Shown: one piece after another, positions 23,052 to 30,520 of the stretch
Numbering within the stretch: position 1 is the first letter of the stretch
How the letters are laid out: each line of letters opens with the position of its first letter
The notes under the pieces: model-generated
Database searches by the model: none
The model's input: the letters and a program-made list of their open reading frames with translations, nothing else
What the model was told of the DNA's origin: nothing
DNA from: Leifsonia xyli
GTDB lineage: Bacteria > Actinomycetota > Actinomycetes > Actinomycetales > Microbacteriaceae
Length of the DNA: 64,000 bases
Direction: 5' to 3'
Assembly (NCBI GenBank): GCA_003243275.1
Contig: QFQR01000009.1
Span: 1-64,000 of the forward strand
Position numbers and translations under genes: made by a program

Positions 23052-24608
23052 ACTCTCGAGCGCGGCCATGGCGGCGTGGTAGCCGCCGAGTCCGGAGACG
23101 GCCCCGCCCCGGCGCGAGCCGGAGCCGCAGAGCAGGATGCGCTCGTGCGCGGTCGCGACACCCCAGCGCTCCGCGGGGGTGCCGAGCGCCTCGTCATCCT
23201 CCGCCCAAGGCCAGTCGAGCGCACCGTGGAAGATGTTGCCGCCCGGCATCCCGAGACTGCGCTCCAGGTCGCGCGTCGTCGCGGTCTCGATGCAGGGGCG
23301 ACCGTTCGCATCCGTGAGCAGCAGCGGCTCGATCGGCTCGGCGAGCACCGAGTCGAGCGAGCGCAACACCGCGGTCTGCAGTTCGGCGCGGACGGCATCC
23401 GGATCGCGCCCCTCCAGCAGCCGGTCGGGCGTCTGCAGGGCGAACACGGTGAGGGTCTGCGCGCCCGAGGCCCGCAGCTCGGGCGAGAGGATGCTCGGGT
23501 CGGTGAGCGAGTGACAGTAGCTCTCGAGCGGAAGCGGGCTCGGGATGCGGCCCGCGGCCGCCGCGGCGTGCGCGGTGTCGAGCGCGGTGAAGCTCTCGTG
23601 CACGTGGAAGGTGCCGGCGAACGCGGCGGCGGGGTCGACGGATGCGTCGCGCAGCCGGGGGAGGCGACCCAGCAGCAGGTTCACCTTCACCTGGGCACCC
23701 TCGGGGCGCTCCGTGGCCTCGGCACCGGTCTCCCCGAGCAGCCGCGCGAGCGCATACGGGGCGACGCCCGAGAGCACGAGGCGCCCCGCGATCCGCAGCT
23801 CCGCGTCGCCGGTGCGGTAGGCGACCTCGCCGTCGGGGCTCACGGAGGTGACCTCGGCATCCGTGACGAGCTCGGCGCCGGCCGCGCGCGCCGCCCGCAC
23901 GAGCGCGCCCGTGACGGCGCCCATGCCGCCGACCGGCACATCCCAGTGGCCGGTGCCGCCGCCGATCACGTGGTACAGGAAGCAGCGGTTCGCGGCGAGA
24001 CTCGCATCGATCGCCGGCGCGAAGGTGCCGATGAGCGCGTCGGTGAGCACGACCCCCCGCACCAGGTCGTCGGCGAAGCGGTGCTCGACGGTCTGACCGA
24101 TCGGGGCCTCGACGAGCTCTGCCCAGACGCGGTCGTCGCCGGTCGCCCGGCGGGCCTCGGATCGGGTGAGCAGCGGATCGGTGACGGTCGGCCAGATCGC
24201 CGCCGCGAGGCGCGCGGTGTCGTCGCCGAACGCACCCCAGGCGGCGTGGTCGGATGCCGCGCCGATTCCCGCGAAGCTCGCGGCGGTGGCATCCGCGTCG
24301 CCCGTGTCGACGAGCAGGCCCCGGTCGGTGCCGGGCAGCGGGGTGTAGGAGGAGAAGCGGCGACGGGCGAGCTCGACGTCGAGCTTCAGGTCGCGGCGGA
24401 TGCGCTCGGGCAGCAGGCTGACGAGGTAGGAGTAGCGGGAGAGGCGCGCCTCGACGCCCGGGAAGACCTCGGCCGAGACGGCGGCGCCGCCGAGGTGCGG
24501 CTGCCGCTCGAGCAGGGTGACGCTGCGGCCGGCCCCGGCGAGGTAGGCGGCCGCGACGAGCGCGTTGTGGCCACCGCCGACGATGACGACATCGCGTGTC
24601 CGGGTCAT
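23049..24608 (-). CDS. FAD-dependent oxidoreductase (phytoene desaturase/PYROXD2-like)
   Basis: This 519-aa protein begins with the dinucleotide-binding motif VIVGGGHNALVAAAYLAGAG, followed by LLERQPHLGGAAVSAEVFPG. VGGMGAVTGALVRAARAAGA and the C-terminal FAD motif CGSGSRRGGAVSGLGGYHAA match the family that includes carotenoid desaturase-like proteins and PYROXD2. No carotenoid genes surround it, so its substrate is unknown. It converges on the DUF1622 gene, with the shared palindrome containing both stop codons. Confidence 0.85.
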   Translation of the reverse strand: MTRTRDVVIVGGGHNALVAAAYLAGAGRSVTLLERQPHLGGAAVSAEVFPGVEARLSRYSYLVSLLPERIRRDLKLDVELARRRFSSYTPLPGTDRGLLVDTGDADATAASFAGIGAASDHAAWGAFGDDTARLAAAIWPTVTDPLLTRSEARRATGDDRVWAELVEAPIGQTVEHRFADDLVRGVVLTDALIGTFAPAIDASLAANRCFLYHVIGGGTGHWDVPVGGMGAVTGALVRAARAAGAELVTDAEVTSVSPDGEVAYRTGDAELRIAGRLVLSGVAPYALARLLGETGAEATERPEGAQVKVNLLLGRLPRLRDASVDPAAAFAGTFHVHESFTALDTAHAAAAAGRIPSPLPLESYCHSLTDPSILSPELRASGAQTLTVFALQTPDRLLEGRDPDAVRAELQTAVLRSLDSVLAEPIEPLLLTDANGRPCIETATTRDLERSLGMPGGNIFHGALDWPWAEDDEALGTPAERWGVATAHERILLCGSGSRRGGAVSGLGGYHAAMAALES

Positions 24609-24642
24609 GCGCTCAGTATGCCCGCCTCTCCGTCGAGCCCCC

Positions 24643-24707
24643 TCGCTGAGTGGTCGGTTTCTGGCCTCAAACCGACGGTTTGAGGCCAGAAACCGACCAC
24701 TCAGCGA
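24643..24707. repeat. Palindrome family 1, copy b
   Basis: Arms 24643-24673 and 24677-24707 are perfect 31-bp reverse complements with a three-base centre. The outer 28 or so bases are identical to the copy at 22483. It lies between the FAD oxidoreductase start and the SDR stop, both on the minus strand. Confidence 0.9.
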
Positions 24708-24714
24708 CTGGGGG

Positions 24715-25308
24715 CTAGAGCCGGATGCGCGTGCCGTTCACGGCCTCGGGGTCGGCCGCGAGCCACGAGGCGAGCCGCTCGGCGAGGACGGCCGCAGGGG
24801 TCCCGTCCTCACCGAGCGAGCGGATGACGAACACGGTGGCCGCGCCGCCCGCGGCCCCGAGGCGGTCGCCGAGCTCCGCCGTGAGCTCCTCCGCATCCGC
24901 TTTCGCGCGCGCGTAGGAGCTGGCCGGTTCGACGCCGGGCGTCACGGAGCTCGAGCTGACGATCGCGAGGCGCCCCTCGGATGCGGCGAGCGCCGGCTCG
25001 AAGGCCGCGATGACGTTCGCGAGGGTGTCGACCAGGCGCGGCCTCAGCCAGGCATCCGCCTCGGGGGTGCTTCCGCCGCGCCAGCCGCCGACGAGGTGCA
25101 GCACCGCGTCGACGGGGCCGAGCTCCGCCGCGAGGGCGCGCGCCGCATCCGGGTCGCCGAGCTCGGCCACGCAGTGCTCGTCCGCATCGACCGTGGCGAG
25201 GCGCCCCGCATCCGTGCCGACCGCGAGCACGGTGTCGCCGCGCTCGCGAAGCCGCGCGCACACGGCGCGGCCGCCCGCGCCGCTCGCCCCCGTGACGACG
25301 ACTCTCAC
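24715..25308 (-). CDS. Short-chain dehydrogenase/reductase-like protein
   Basis: This 197-aa Rossmann-fold protein starts MRVVVTGASGAGGRAVCARL, a TGxxGxxG cofactor motif, followed by VDAVLHLVGGWRGGS and the catalytic-type region VSSSSVTPGVEPASSYARAK. In that region Tyr and Lys are in the SDR YxxxK arrangement (SYARAK). The chain is shorter than classical SDRs and has no extended substrate domain. It is coupled to the upstream DUF6421 gene by a four-base overlap. Substrate is unknown. Confidence 0.8.
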   Translation of the reverse strand: MRVVVTGASGAGGRAVCARLRERGDTVLAVGTDAGRLATVDADEHCVAELGDPDAARALAAELGPVDAVLHLVGGWRGGSTPEADAWLRPRLVDTLANVIAAFEPALAASEGRLAIVSSSSVTPGVEPASSYARAKADAEELTAELGDRLGAAGGAATVFVIRSLGEDGTPAAVLAERLASWLAADPEAVNGTRIRL

Positions 25309-26687
25309 CCGGTGATCCCCTTCGTCGACTCGATGACGTCGGTCATCTTCTTCGACAGCGCCTCGTAGAACATCGAGAGCGGGAACTCGTCGTCGAGCAC
25401 GGCATCCGTGTAGCCCTTCGGCGGCCCCGCGAGCACCTCGTCGGGCAGCCCACGCGCCCAGACGGATGCCGGGTTCGGCGCGAGCGTGCCCCGCACCAGC
25501 TCGTAGGCGGCCAGCCAGTGCGCCGTCTTCGGCCGGTCGATGGAGCGCCAGTAGAGCTCGTCGATGGCGTCGGAGAGGGCGATCACGGCATCCGGAACCG
25601 CATCCCAGTCGAAGGCGAGCCGGGTGTCGGTCCAGTGCAGCACGCCGCGCTGGTGCAGCCAGGCGAACAACAGCTGGCCGCCCAGCCCGTCGTAGTTGCG
25701 GACGCGCGAGCCGGTGAGCGGGAAGCGGAACAGCCGGTCGAACAGGATCGCGTGCTGCACGTTCACGGCCCGGTCGCGGGTGTGCTCGTCGACGCCCTCC
25801 TCACGCGCGAGTGCGACGCACTCGCGGAACGCGGTGAGGTCGCAGCGCAGCTCCTCGAGGGAGTAGAGGAAGTACGGCATCCGCTGCTTGATCATGAACG
25901 GGTCGAACGGCAGGTCGCCGCGCATGTGGGAGCGGTCGTGGATGAGATCCCACATCACGAAGACCTCCTCCGCGAGCGACTGGTCGTCGAGCAGTCGCCG
26001 CTGCGAGGGCAGCAGTTCGAGCTTGGTGATCTCGGCGGCCGCCTCGACCACGACGCGGAAGCGCGCCGCCTCGCGATCCTGGAAGATCGCGCCCCAGGTG
26101 AACGGCGGGATCTCGCGCATCGCCACCGTCTCCGGGAACAGCACGGCGGAGTTGGTGTCGTAGCCGGCGGTGAAGTCGATCAGCCGCAGCGAGACGAACA
26201 GCTTGTTCGTGTAGCGCTCCTCGAGCCGCGCGATGAACTCGGGCCAGATCACCTCCACGATGAGCGCCTCGACGTGCCGGTCGGGCGAGCCGTTCTGGGT
26301 GTACATCGGGAACACGACGAGGTGGCGCAGGCCGTTCTCGCGGTGGCTCGCGGGGTCGAAGGCGAGGAGCGAGTCGAGGAAGTCGGGCTCGCCGAATCCG
26401 CCCTCCTCCCAGCGCGCGAAGTCGCCGGGCAGCGCCGCGAGGTAGGCGGCGTCGTGCGGGAACGCGGGGGCGAGGGCGCGGATGCCGGCCACGATCGCGG
26501 CGAGGTGGGCGCGCGCTTCGGGGTGGCGGGCGGCATCCGGGATCGAGCCGTCTTTCTCCTGCAGCTCGGCGAGTGCGGTGGCGGCCTGCTTGAGCTGCGC
26601 CCAGGCGGCGGACTGCTCGGCGGTGGAGGCGTCCTCGACGACCTCCGGTTCTCCGATGATGGACGGGGACTGGGCGAGCGTGGTCAT
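25305..26687 (-). CDS. DUF6421 family protein
   Basis: This 460-aa protein belongs, as far as I recognise, to a conserved actinobacterial family of unknown function now labelled DUF6421. ATG 26687 has a strong AAAGGAGG ribosome site. Conserved-looking stretches are FPMYTQNGSPDRHVEALIVE, FVSLRLIDFTAGYDTNSAVL, VMWDLIHDRSHMRGDLPFDP and RSIDRPKTAHWLAAYELVRG. The His/Asp-rich HDRSHMRGDLPFD segment might bind metal. It is the first gene of a pair with the SDR downstream, divergent from the phosphotransferase gene at 26817. Confidence 0.7.
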   Translation of the reverse strand: MTTLAQSPSIIGEPEVVEDASTAEQSAAWAQLKQAATALAELQEKDGSIPDAARHPEARAHLAAIVAGIRALAPAFPHDAAYLAALPGDFARWEEGGFGEPDFLDSLLAFDPASHRENGLRHLVVFPMYTQNGSPDRHVEALIVEVIWPEFIARLEERYTNKLFVSLRLIDFTAGYDTNSAVLFPETVAMREIPPFTWGAIFQDREAARFRVVVEAAAEITKLELLPSQRRLLDDQSLAEEVFVMWDLIHDRSHMRGDLPFDPFMIKQRMPYFLYSLEELRCDLTAFRECVALAREEGVDEHTRDRAVNVQHAILFDRLFRFPLTGSRVRNYDGLGGQLLFAWLHQRGVLHWTDTRLAFDWDAVPDAVIALSDAIDELYWRSIDRPKTAHWLAAYELVRGTLAPNPASVWARGLPDEVLAGPPKGYTDAVLDDEFPLSMFYEALSKKMTDVIESTKGITG

Positions 26688-26816
26688 GGCGCCTCCTTTC
26701 AACCTTCGAGCCTAGGCAGGATCGTTGTGCGGAGGGGTGCAAACGACGCATGGATGTTGCGTGCGCGCACGATTCGACGCAGGGGAACGCTGCGGCGACC
26801 CCGCTAGCCTCGGATC

Positions 26817-27620
26817 GTGCAGCACGAGGAGCCGCTCGCGGGCGGCAACGCGACCACGGGGGTGGTGCGTGTCGGCGACACGGTGCGCAAGCCCTGGGAG
26901 GCGAGCACGCCATCCGTCCACGCGTTCATGGCCGCCGTGCGGGCCGCAGGCGCCCCCGTGCCCGCGGTGCTGCCGCGCGATGCGCAGGGCCGTCAGGTGC
27001 TCGAGTTCGTGCCCGGCGTGCTCGCGAAGGATGCGCCGCCGCTCGACCTCGACGGCCTCCGGCGGGTCGGCGGAATCGTGCGCGCCATCCACGACGCGAG
27101 TGCCGGCTTCGAACCCGCACCGGATGCGCGCTGGAGCCGCGCGATCCCCTCACCCGCCGACGAACTCGTCTGCCACAACGACCTCGCGCCGTGGAACCTC
27201 GTGCTCGGCGAGCGCTGGGTGTTCATCGACTGGGACGCCGCCGCACCCAGCACGCGGCTCTGGGATCTGGCCTACGCGGCGCAGGCCTTCGCCCTCAACG
27301 AGGTCGAGCGGCACGCTGCGGATGCCGCGGCCCGGCTCGCCGCCTTCGTCGACGGATACGGGGCAGATGCCGGCCTGCGGTCCGCGCTCCCCGAGGCGCT
27401 CGCCGCCCGGGCGAGCGCGATGCTCGAACTGCTCGAGAGCGGTCACCGCGACGGGGTCGAGCCGTGGGGCTCGATGTACCGCGACGGGCACGGCGCGCAC
27501 TGGCGCGCCGTCACCGCCTACGTGCGCGAGCACCGCGAGGTGTGGGCCGCCGCAGTTCGCGGGTCGGAGCCCGGGCTCAGAGCCCGTGGCGGGTCAGCCA
27601 GTCGCGCAGAATCGCGGTGA
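26817..27620 (+). CDS. Phosphotransferase family protein (APH-like kinase)
   Basis: This 267-aa protein has the kinase-type catalytic motif LVCHNDLAPWNLVLGE (HxDxxxxN) near residue 120 and the metal-binding FIDWDAAAPSTRLWDLAYAA (IDWD). LEFVPGVLAKDAPPLDLDGL is typical of aminoglycoside/choline kinase-like enzymes. Substrate is unknown, and resistance need not be implied. The GTG at 26817 is the start in the divergent promoter region. The 3' end overlaps the convergent hydrolase by 44 bases. Confidence 0.85.
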   Translation: MQHEEPLAGGNATTGVVRVGDTVRKPWEASTPSVHAFMAAVRAAGAPVPAVLPRDAQGRQVLEFVPGVLAKDAPPLDLDGLRRVGGIVRAIHDASAGFEPAPDARWSRAIPSPADELVCHNDLAPWNLVLGERWVFIDWDAAAPSTRLWDLAYAAQAFALNEVERHAADAAARLAAFVDGYGADAGLRSALPEALAARASAMLELLESGHRDGVEPWGSMYRDGHGAHWRAVTAYVREHREVWAAAVRGSEPGLRARGGSASRAESR

Positions 27621-28395
27621 AGCGCTCGGGATGCTCGACGCTCGGCAGGTGGGCGGAGTCGGTGAAGCGCGCCTCCTCGGCATCCGGGATGCCGGCCACG
27701 AGCAGCGCGGCGGCGACCTTCGCATCCGTCACGTCGTGGTCGCCGATCACGACGAGCGTCGGCACGGCGACCTCGCCGAGGTGCTCGGCCGCGGGCCGCG
27801 CGGGTGGGGTCGCGGTGCCCGCGAAATCCCAGTGCGCGGCACCGACGTTCAGCTCGATCGCACGCTGCACGAACGCCGGGTCGACCTCGTCGGAGTCGCG
27901 GTCGGGGCCGAGATCCCAGAGCTGTACCTCGATGCGCACGAGCGCGTCCAGGTCTTGGGCGGCCTCCGCCTCATCCATCGCCCGCTCGAGGGCGCGCTCG
28001 CTCTCGGTGTACTCGATGCCCGCGTCGCTCATGCCGCTCGGGTTCGAGCCGACCGTCACGAGGCCCGCCACCCGATCCGGATGCGCGAGGGCCGCGTCGA
28101 TCGCGAACCGCCCGCCGCGGGAGGCGCCGACGACGCTCGCCCGCTGGACGCCCGCCGCATCCAGCACAGCGATGAGGTCGTCGACCTCGGCGTAGGCGAC
28201 GGCCTCGCCGGGGGAGCCGCCGAATCCGCGGGTGTCGTAGCGGATGACGCGGTGATCGGAGGCGAGAGCGGTGAACTGCGGATCCCACATCGCGCGCGTC
28301 GCAACGCCCGCGTGCACGAACAGCACGGCGGGCGCGCCCTCAGGCCCCGCGACGTCGTAGGAGAGCGTCGCGCCCGGAACCTCGACCGTGGACAC
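27577..28395 (-). CDS. Alpha/beta hydrolase
   Basis: This 272-aa protein has the oxyanion region VLFVHAGVATRAMWDPQFTA and the nucleophile elbow GASRGG (residues about 89-94). LVVIGDHDVTDAKVA supplies a candidate acid Asp, and the catalytic His is in FTDSAHLPSVEHPER. Motif order matches the standard Ser-Asp-His triad of this family. The N-terminal EVPGATLSYDVAGPEG is the usual first strand. The substrate is not predictable. Confidence 0.87.
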   Translation of the reverse strand: MSTVEVPGATLSYDVAGPEGAPAVLFVHAGVATRAMWDPQFTALASDHRVIRYDTRGFGGSPGEAVAYAEVDDLIAVLDAAGVQRASVVGASRGGRFAIDAALAHPDRVAGLVTVGSNPSGMSDAGIEYTESERALERAMDEAEAAQDLDALVRIEVQLWDLGPDRDSDEVDPAFVQRAIELNVGAAHWDFAGTATPPARPAAEHLGEVAVPTLVVIGDHDVTDAKVAAALLVAGIPDAEEARFTDSAHLPSVEHPERFTAILRDWLTRHGL

Positions 28396-28512
28396 GTCGC
28401 CAGACTAGGCCGGATGCGGGCGGGCCGCGAGGGGCGATGCGCTGGGCGGGTGTGTCGCGGGGGCCAGGCCGGGGGCCTGGCGGGTGTCGGCCGGTGCGCG
28501 CAGAATCCCCTC

Positions 28513-28902
28513 ATGAACGCCCTCGTCACCCCCGTCGACCCGCCCCAACTCGTCACGAGCCCCGCCTTCGCGCAGGGCATGATCCTGCCGCCCGGCCCCG
28601 TGCTCTACGTGGGCGGACAGAACGGCATCGACGGCGAGGGGACACTCCTCTCGGGCGCGGTGCCCCAGATCGAGCAGGCGCTGCGCAATGTGAAGGCGGT
28701 GCTCGCCGAGGCGGGCACCGGGCCGGAGCACGTCGCGAAGCTCACCATCTACCTCACCGCGGGCGTCGACCCCACCGAGGCGTATGCGGCGAGCGCGGCG
28801 GAGTGGACCGCCCGCACCGCGGTCACCGTCGTCGCGGTGCCGATGTCGCGTCCCGGCGTGCTCGTCGAGATCGAGGCGGTCGCCGCGATCCCGACGGTCT
28901 GA
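28513..28902 (+). CDS. RidA/YjgF family protein
   Basis: This 129-aa protein has LYVGGQNGIDGEGTLLSGAV, IEQALRNVKAVLAEAGTGPE and VAVPMSRPGVLVEIEAVA, the three signatures of the RidA/YjgF/Rid fold. The expected role is hydrolysis of reactive enamine/imine intermediates, though some subgroups differ. The Arg in MSRPGVLVEIEA is the conserved substrate-binding residue. It starts at ATG 28513 and ends 22 bases before a palindrome shared with the convergent exonuclease III gene. Confidence 0.88.
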   Translation: MNALVTPVDPPQLVTSPAFAQGMILPPGPVLYVGGQNGIDGEGTLLSGAVPQIEQALRNVKAVLAEAGTGPEHVAKLTIYLTAGVDPTEAYAASAAEWTARTAVTVVAVPMSRPGVLVEIEAVAAIPTV

Positions 28903-28923
28903 GCGGGGCGTGTTGCCGCGCCA

Positions 28924-28985
28924 CGCCGAGAGGGCGCGAACCGTGGTTCCCGCGCGAGCTTTCGACGGTTTGCGCCCTCTCGGCG
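28924..28985. repeat. Palindrome family 3, copy a
   Basis: Arms 28924-28944 and 28965-28985 (CGCCGAGAGGGCGCGAACCG) pair with one mismatch. Related copies are at 52218 and 53231. It lies between convergent genes and can act as a bidirectional terminator. Confidence 0.88.
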
Positions 28986-28989
28986 CGCG

Positions 28990-29829
28990 TCAGAAGATCA
29001 TCGGGCGGTCGTCGTCGTCATCCGCGCCCAGGTCGAGGTCGACCACGACGGGCACGTGGTCGCTCGGGCCGTCGCCCTTGCGCTCCTCGCGGTGGATGGA
29101 TGCGTCGACGACGCGGTCGGCGAAGGTGCGCGAGCCGAGGATGAAGTCGATGCGCATGCCCTCGTTGCGGGGGAAACGCAGCTGCGTGTAGTCCCAGTAG
29201 GTGTAGCCCTCTGGGCGGATCGGGCGCACCACATCCGTCAGGCCCGCCTTCTCGAGCGCGGTGAACGCGGTGCGCTCGGGCGGCGAGATGTGGGTGGAGA
29301 CACCCGGCACGAAGGTGGGGTCGCCGACGTCGGAGTCGAGCGGGGCGATGTTGAAGTCGCCCATGAGCGCGAGCGGCAGCTCGGGGTCGGCGGCGAGCCA
29401 GTCGCGGGTGTCGGCGGCGAGGGTGGCGAGCCAGTCGAGCTTGTAGGCGTAGTGCGGGTCGTCGAGGCCGCGCCCGTTCGGCACGTAGAGGCTCCACAGC
29501 CGCAGACCCTCGACGGTGGCGCCGATCGCGCGGGCCTCGAGTGGCGCATCCGGGCCCTCGTGCCCCTTGAGGAAGCCGGGTTGGCCGGGGAAGCCCACTT
29601 CGACATCCTCGATCGGATGCCGGGAGGCGAGCGCGACCCCGTTCCACTGGTTGAGGCCGTGCAGCACCACCTCGTAGCCGGCGTCCTCGAAGGCCTGCAT
29701 CGGGAACTGCTCGGGCTTGCACTTGATCTCCTGGAACGCGACCACGTCGATGTCTTCGCGCAGCATCCAGTCGATCGCGCGGGCGTGCCGGGTGCGGATC
29801 GAGTTGATGTTCCAGGTCGCGATGCGCAT
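28990..29829 (-). CDS. xth: Exodeoxyribonuclease III
   Basis: This 279-aa AP endonuclease/3'-exonuclease opens MRIATWNINSIRTRHARAID, followed by the metal ligand Glu in VAFQEIKCKPEQFP. Catalytic motifs include LALMGDFNIAPLDSDVGDP and the C-terminal GDGPSDHVPVVVDL with the catalytic Asp-His pair. It acts in base-excision repair. The last residues are acidic (GADDDDDRPMIF). It is divergent from pyrE, with a family-4 palindrome in the shared intergenic region. Confidence 0.95.
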   Translation of the reverse strand: MRIATWNINSIRTRHARAIDWMLREDIDVVAFQEIKCKPEQFPMQAFEDAGYEVVLHGLNQWNGVALASRHPIEDVEVGFPGQPGFLKGHEGPDAPLEARAIGATVEGLRLWSLYVPNGRGLDDPHYAYKLDWLATLAADTRDWLAADPELPLALMGDFNIAPLDSDVGDPTFVPGVSTHISPPERTAFTALEKAGLTDVVRPIRPEGYTYWDYTQLRFPRNEGMRIDFILGSRTFADRVVDASIHREERKGDGPSDHVPVVVDLDLGADDDDDRPMIF

Positions 29830-29859
29830 GCGCCCACGCTATCGGGGATGGGGGGATGC

Positions 29860-29929
29860 CAAACGCTGTAGCGTTTCGCCCCGCGCGCCGGACATCCGCG
29901 CCGCGTGGGGGCAGACGCTACAGCGTTTG
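29860..29929. repeat. Palindrome family 4, copy a (divergent promoter region)
   Basis: The arms CAAACGCTGTAGCGTTTCGC... (29860-29882) and its partner 29907-29929 pair with few mismatches. Each arm is itself a small palindrome (AAACGCT/AGCGTTT). It occupies the region between the divergent xth and pyrE genes, where a terminator would be unexpected. Confidence 0.85.
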
Positions 29930-29953
29930 TCCACCGGCCCTAGGCTGGACGCC

Positions 29954-30508
29954 GTGACCGACGCCCGCACCCAGCTCATCGAGTACATCTCGAACGAGGC
30001 CGTCTTCCACGGCGACTTCACGCTCACGAGCGGCAAGAAGGCCAGCTACTACATCGACCTGCGCCGCGTGAGCCTCGACCACCGCGTCGCGCCGCTCATC
30101 GGTCAGGTGATGGTCGACCTCATCGCCGGCGTGCCCGAGGTGGATGCCGTGGGCGGCCTGACCATGGGCGCCGACCCGGTCGCGGCCGCCGTGCTGCACC
30201 AGGCCGCCGCCCGGGGGCTCGCCTACGACGCCTTCGTCGTGCGCAAGGAGCCGAAGGATCATGGCCGCGGACGCCAAGTGGAAGGCCCCGACCTCGAGGG
30301 CAAGCGCGTGATCGTGCTCGAAGACACCTCAACGACGGGCGGTTCGCCGCTCAAGGCCATCGAGGCGCTCCTCAAGGTCGGTGCGGAGATCGCCGCCGTT
30401 GCGGTCGTCGTCGACCGGGCCACCGAGGCGCAGGAGCGCATCGAGGCCGCCGGATACCCCTACCTCGCCGCGATCCGTCTCGCCGATCTCGGACTCGAGC
30501 CGCAGTAA
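29954..30508 (+). CDS. pyrE: Orotate phosphoribosyltransferase
   Basis: This 184-aa enzyme converts orotate and PRPP to orotidine 5'-phosphate in pyrimidine synthesis. It has FTLTSGKKASYYIDLRRVSL near the N-terminus and the PRPP-binding loop RVIVLEDTSTTGGSPLKAIE. The GTG start at 29954 follows the palindrome directly. No strong Shine-Dalgarno is seen. It is followed 12 bases later by the septum-formation-family gene, so the two may be co-transcribed. Confidence 0.95.
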   Translation: MTDARTQLIEYISNEAVFHGDFTLTSGKKASYYIDLRRVSLDHRVAPLIGQVMVDLIAGVPEVDAVGGLTMGADPVAAAVLHQAAARGLAYDAFVVRKEPKDHGRGRQVEGPDLEGKRVIVLEDTSTTGGSPLKAIEALLKVGAEIAAVAVVVDRATEAQERIEAAGYPYLAAIRLADLGLEPQ

Positions 30509-30520
30509 CCGCCCACGGCC

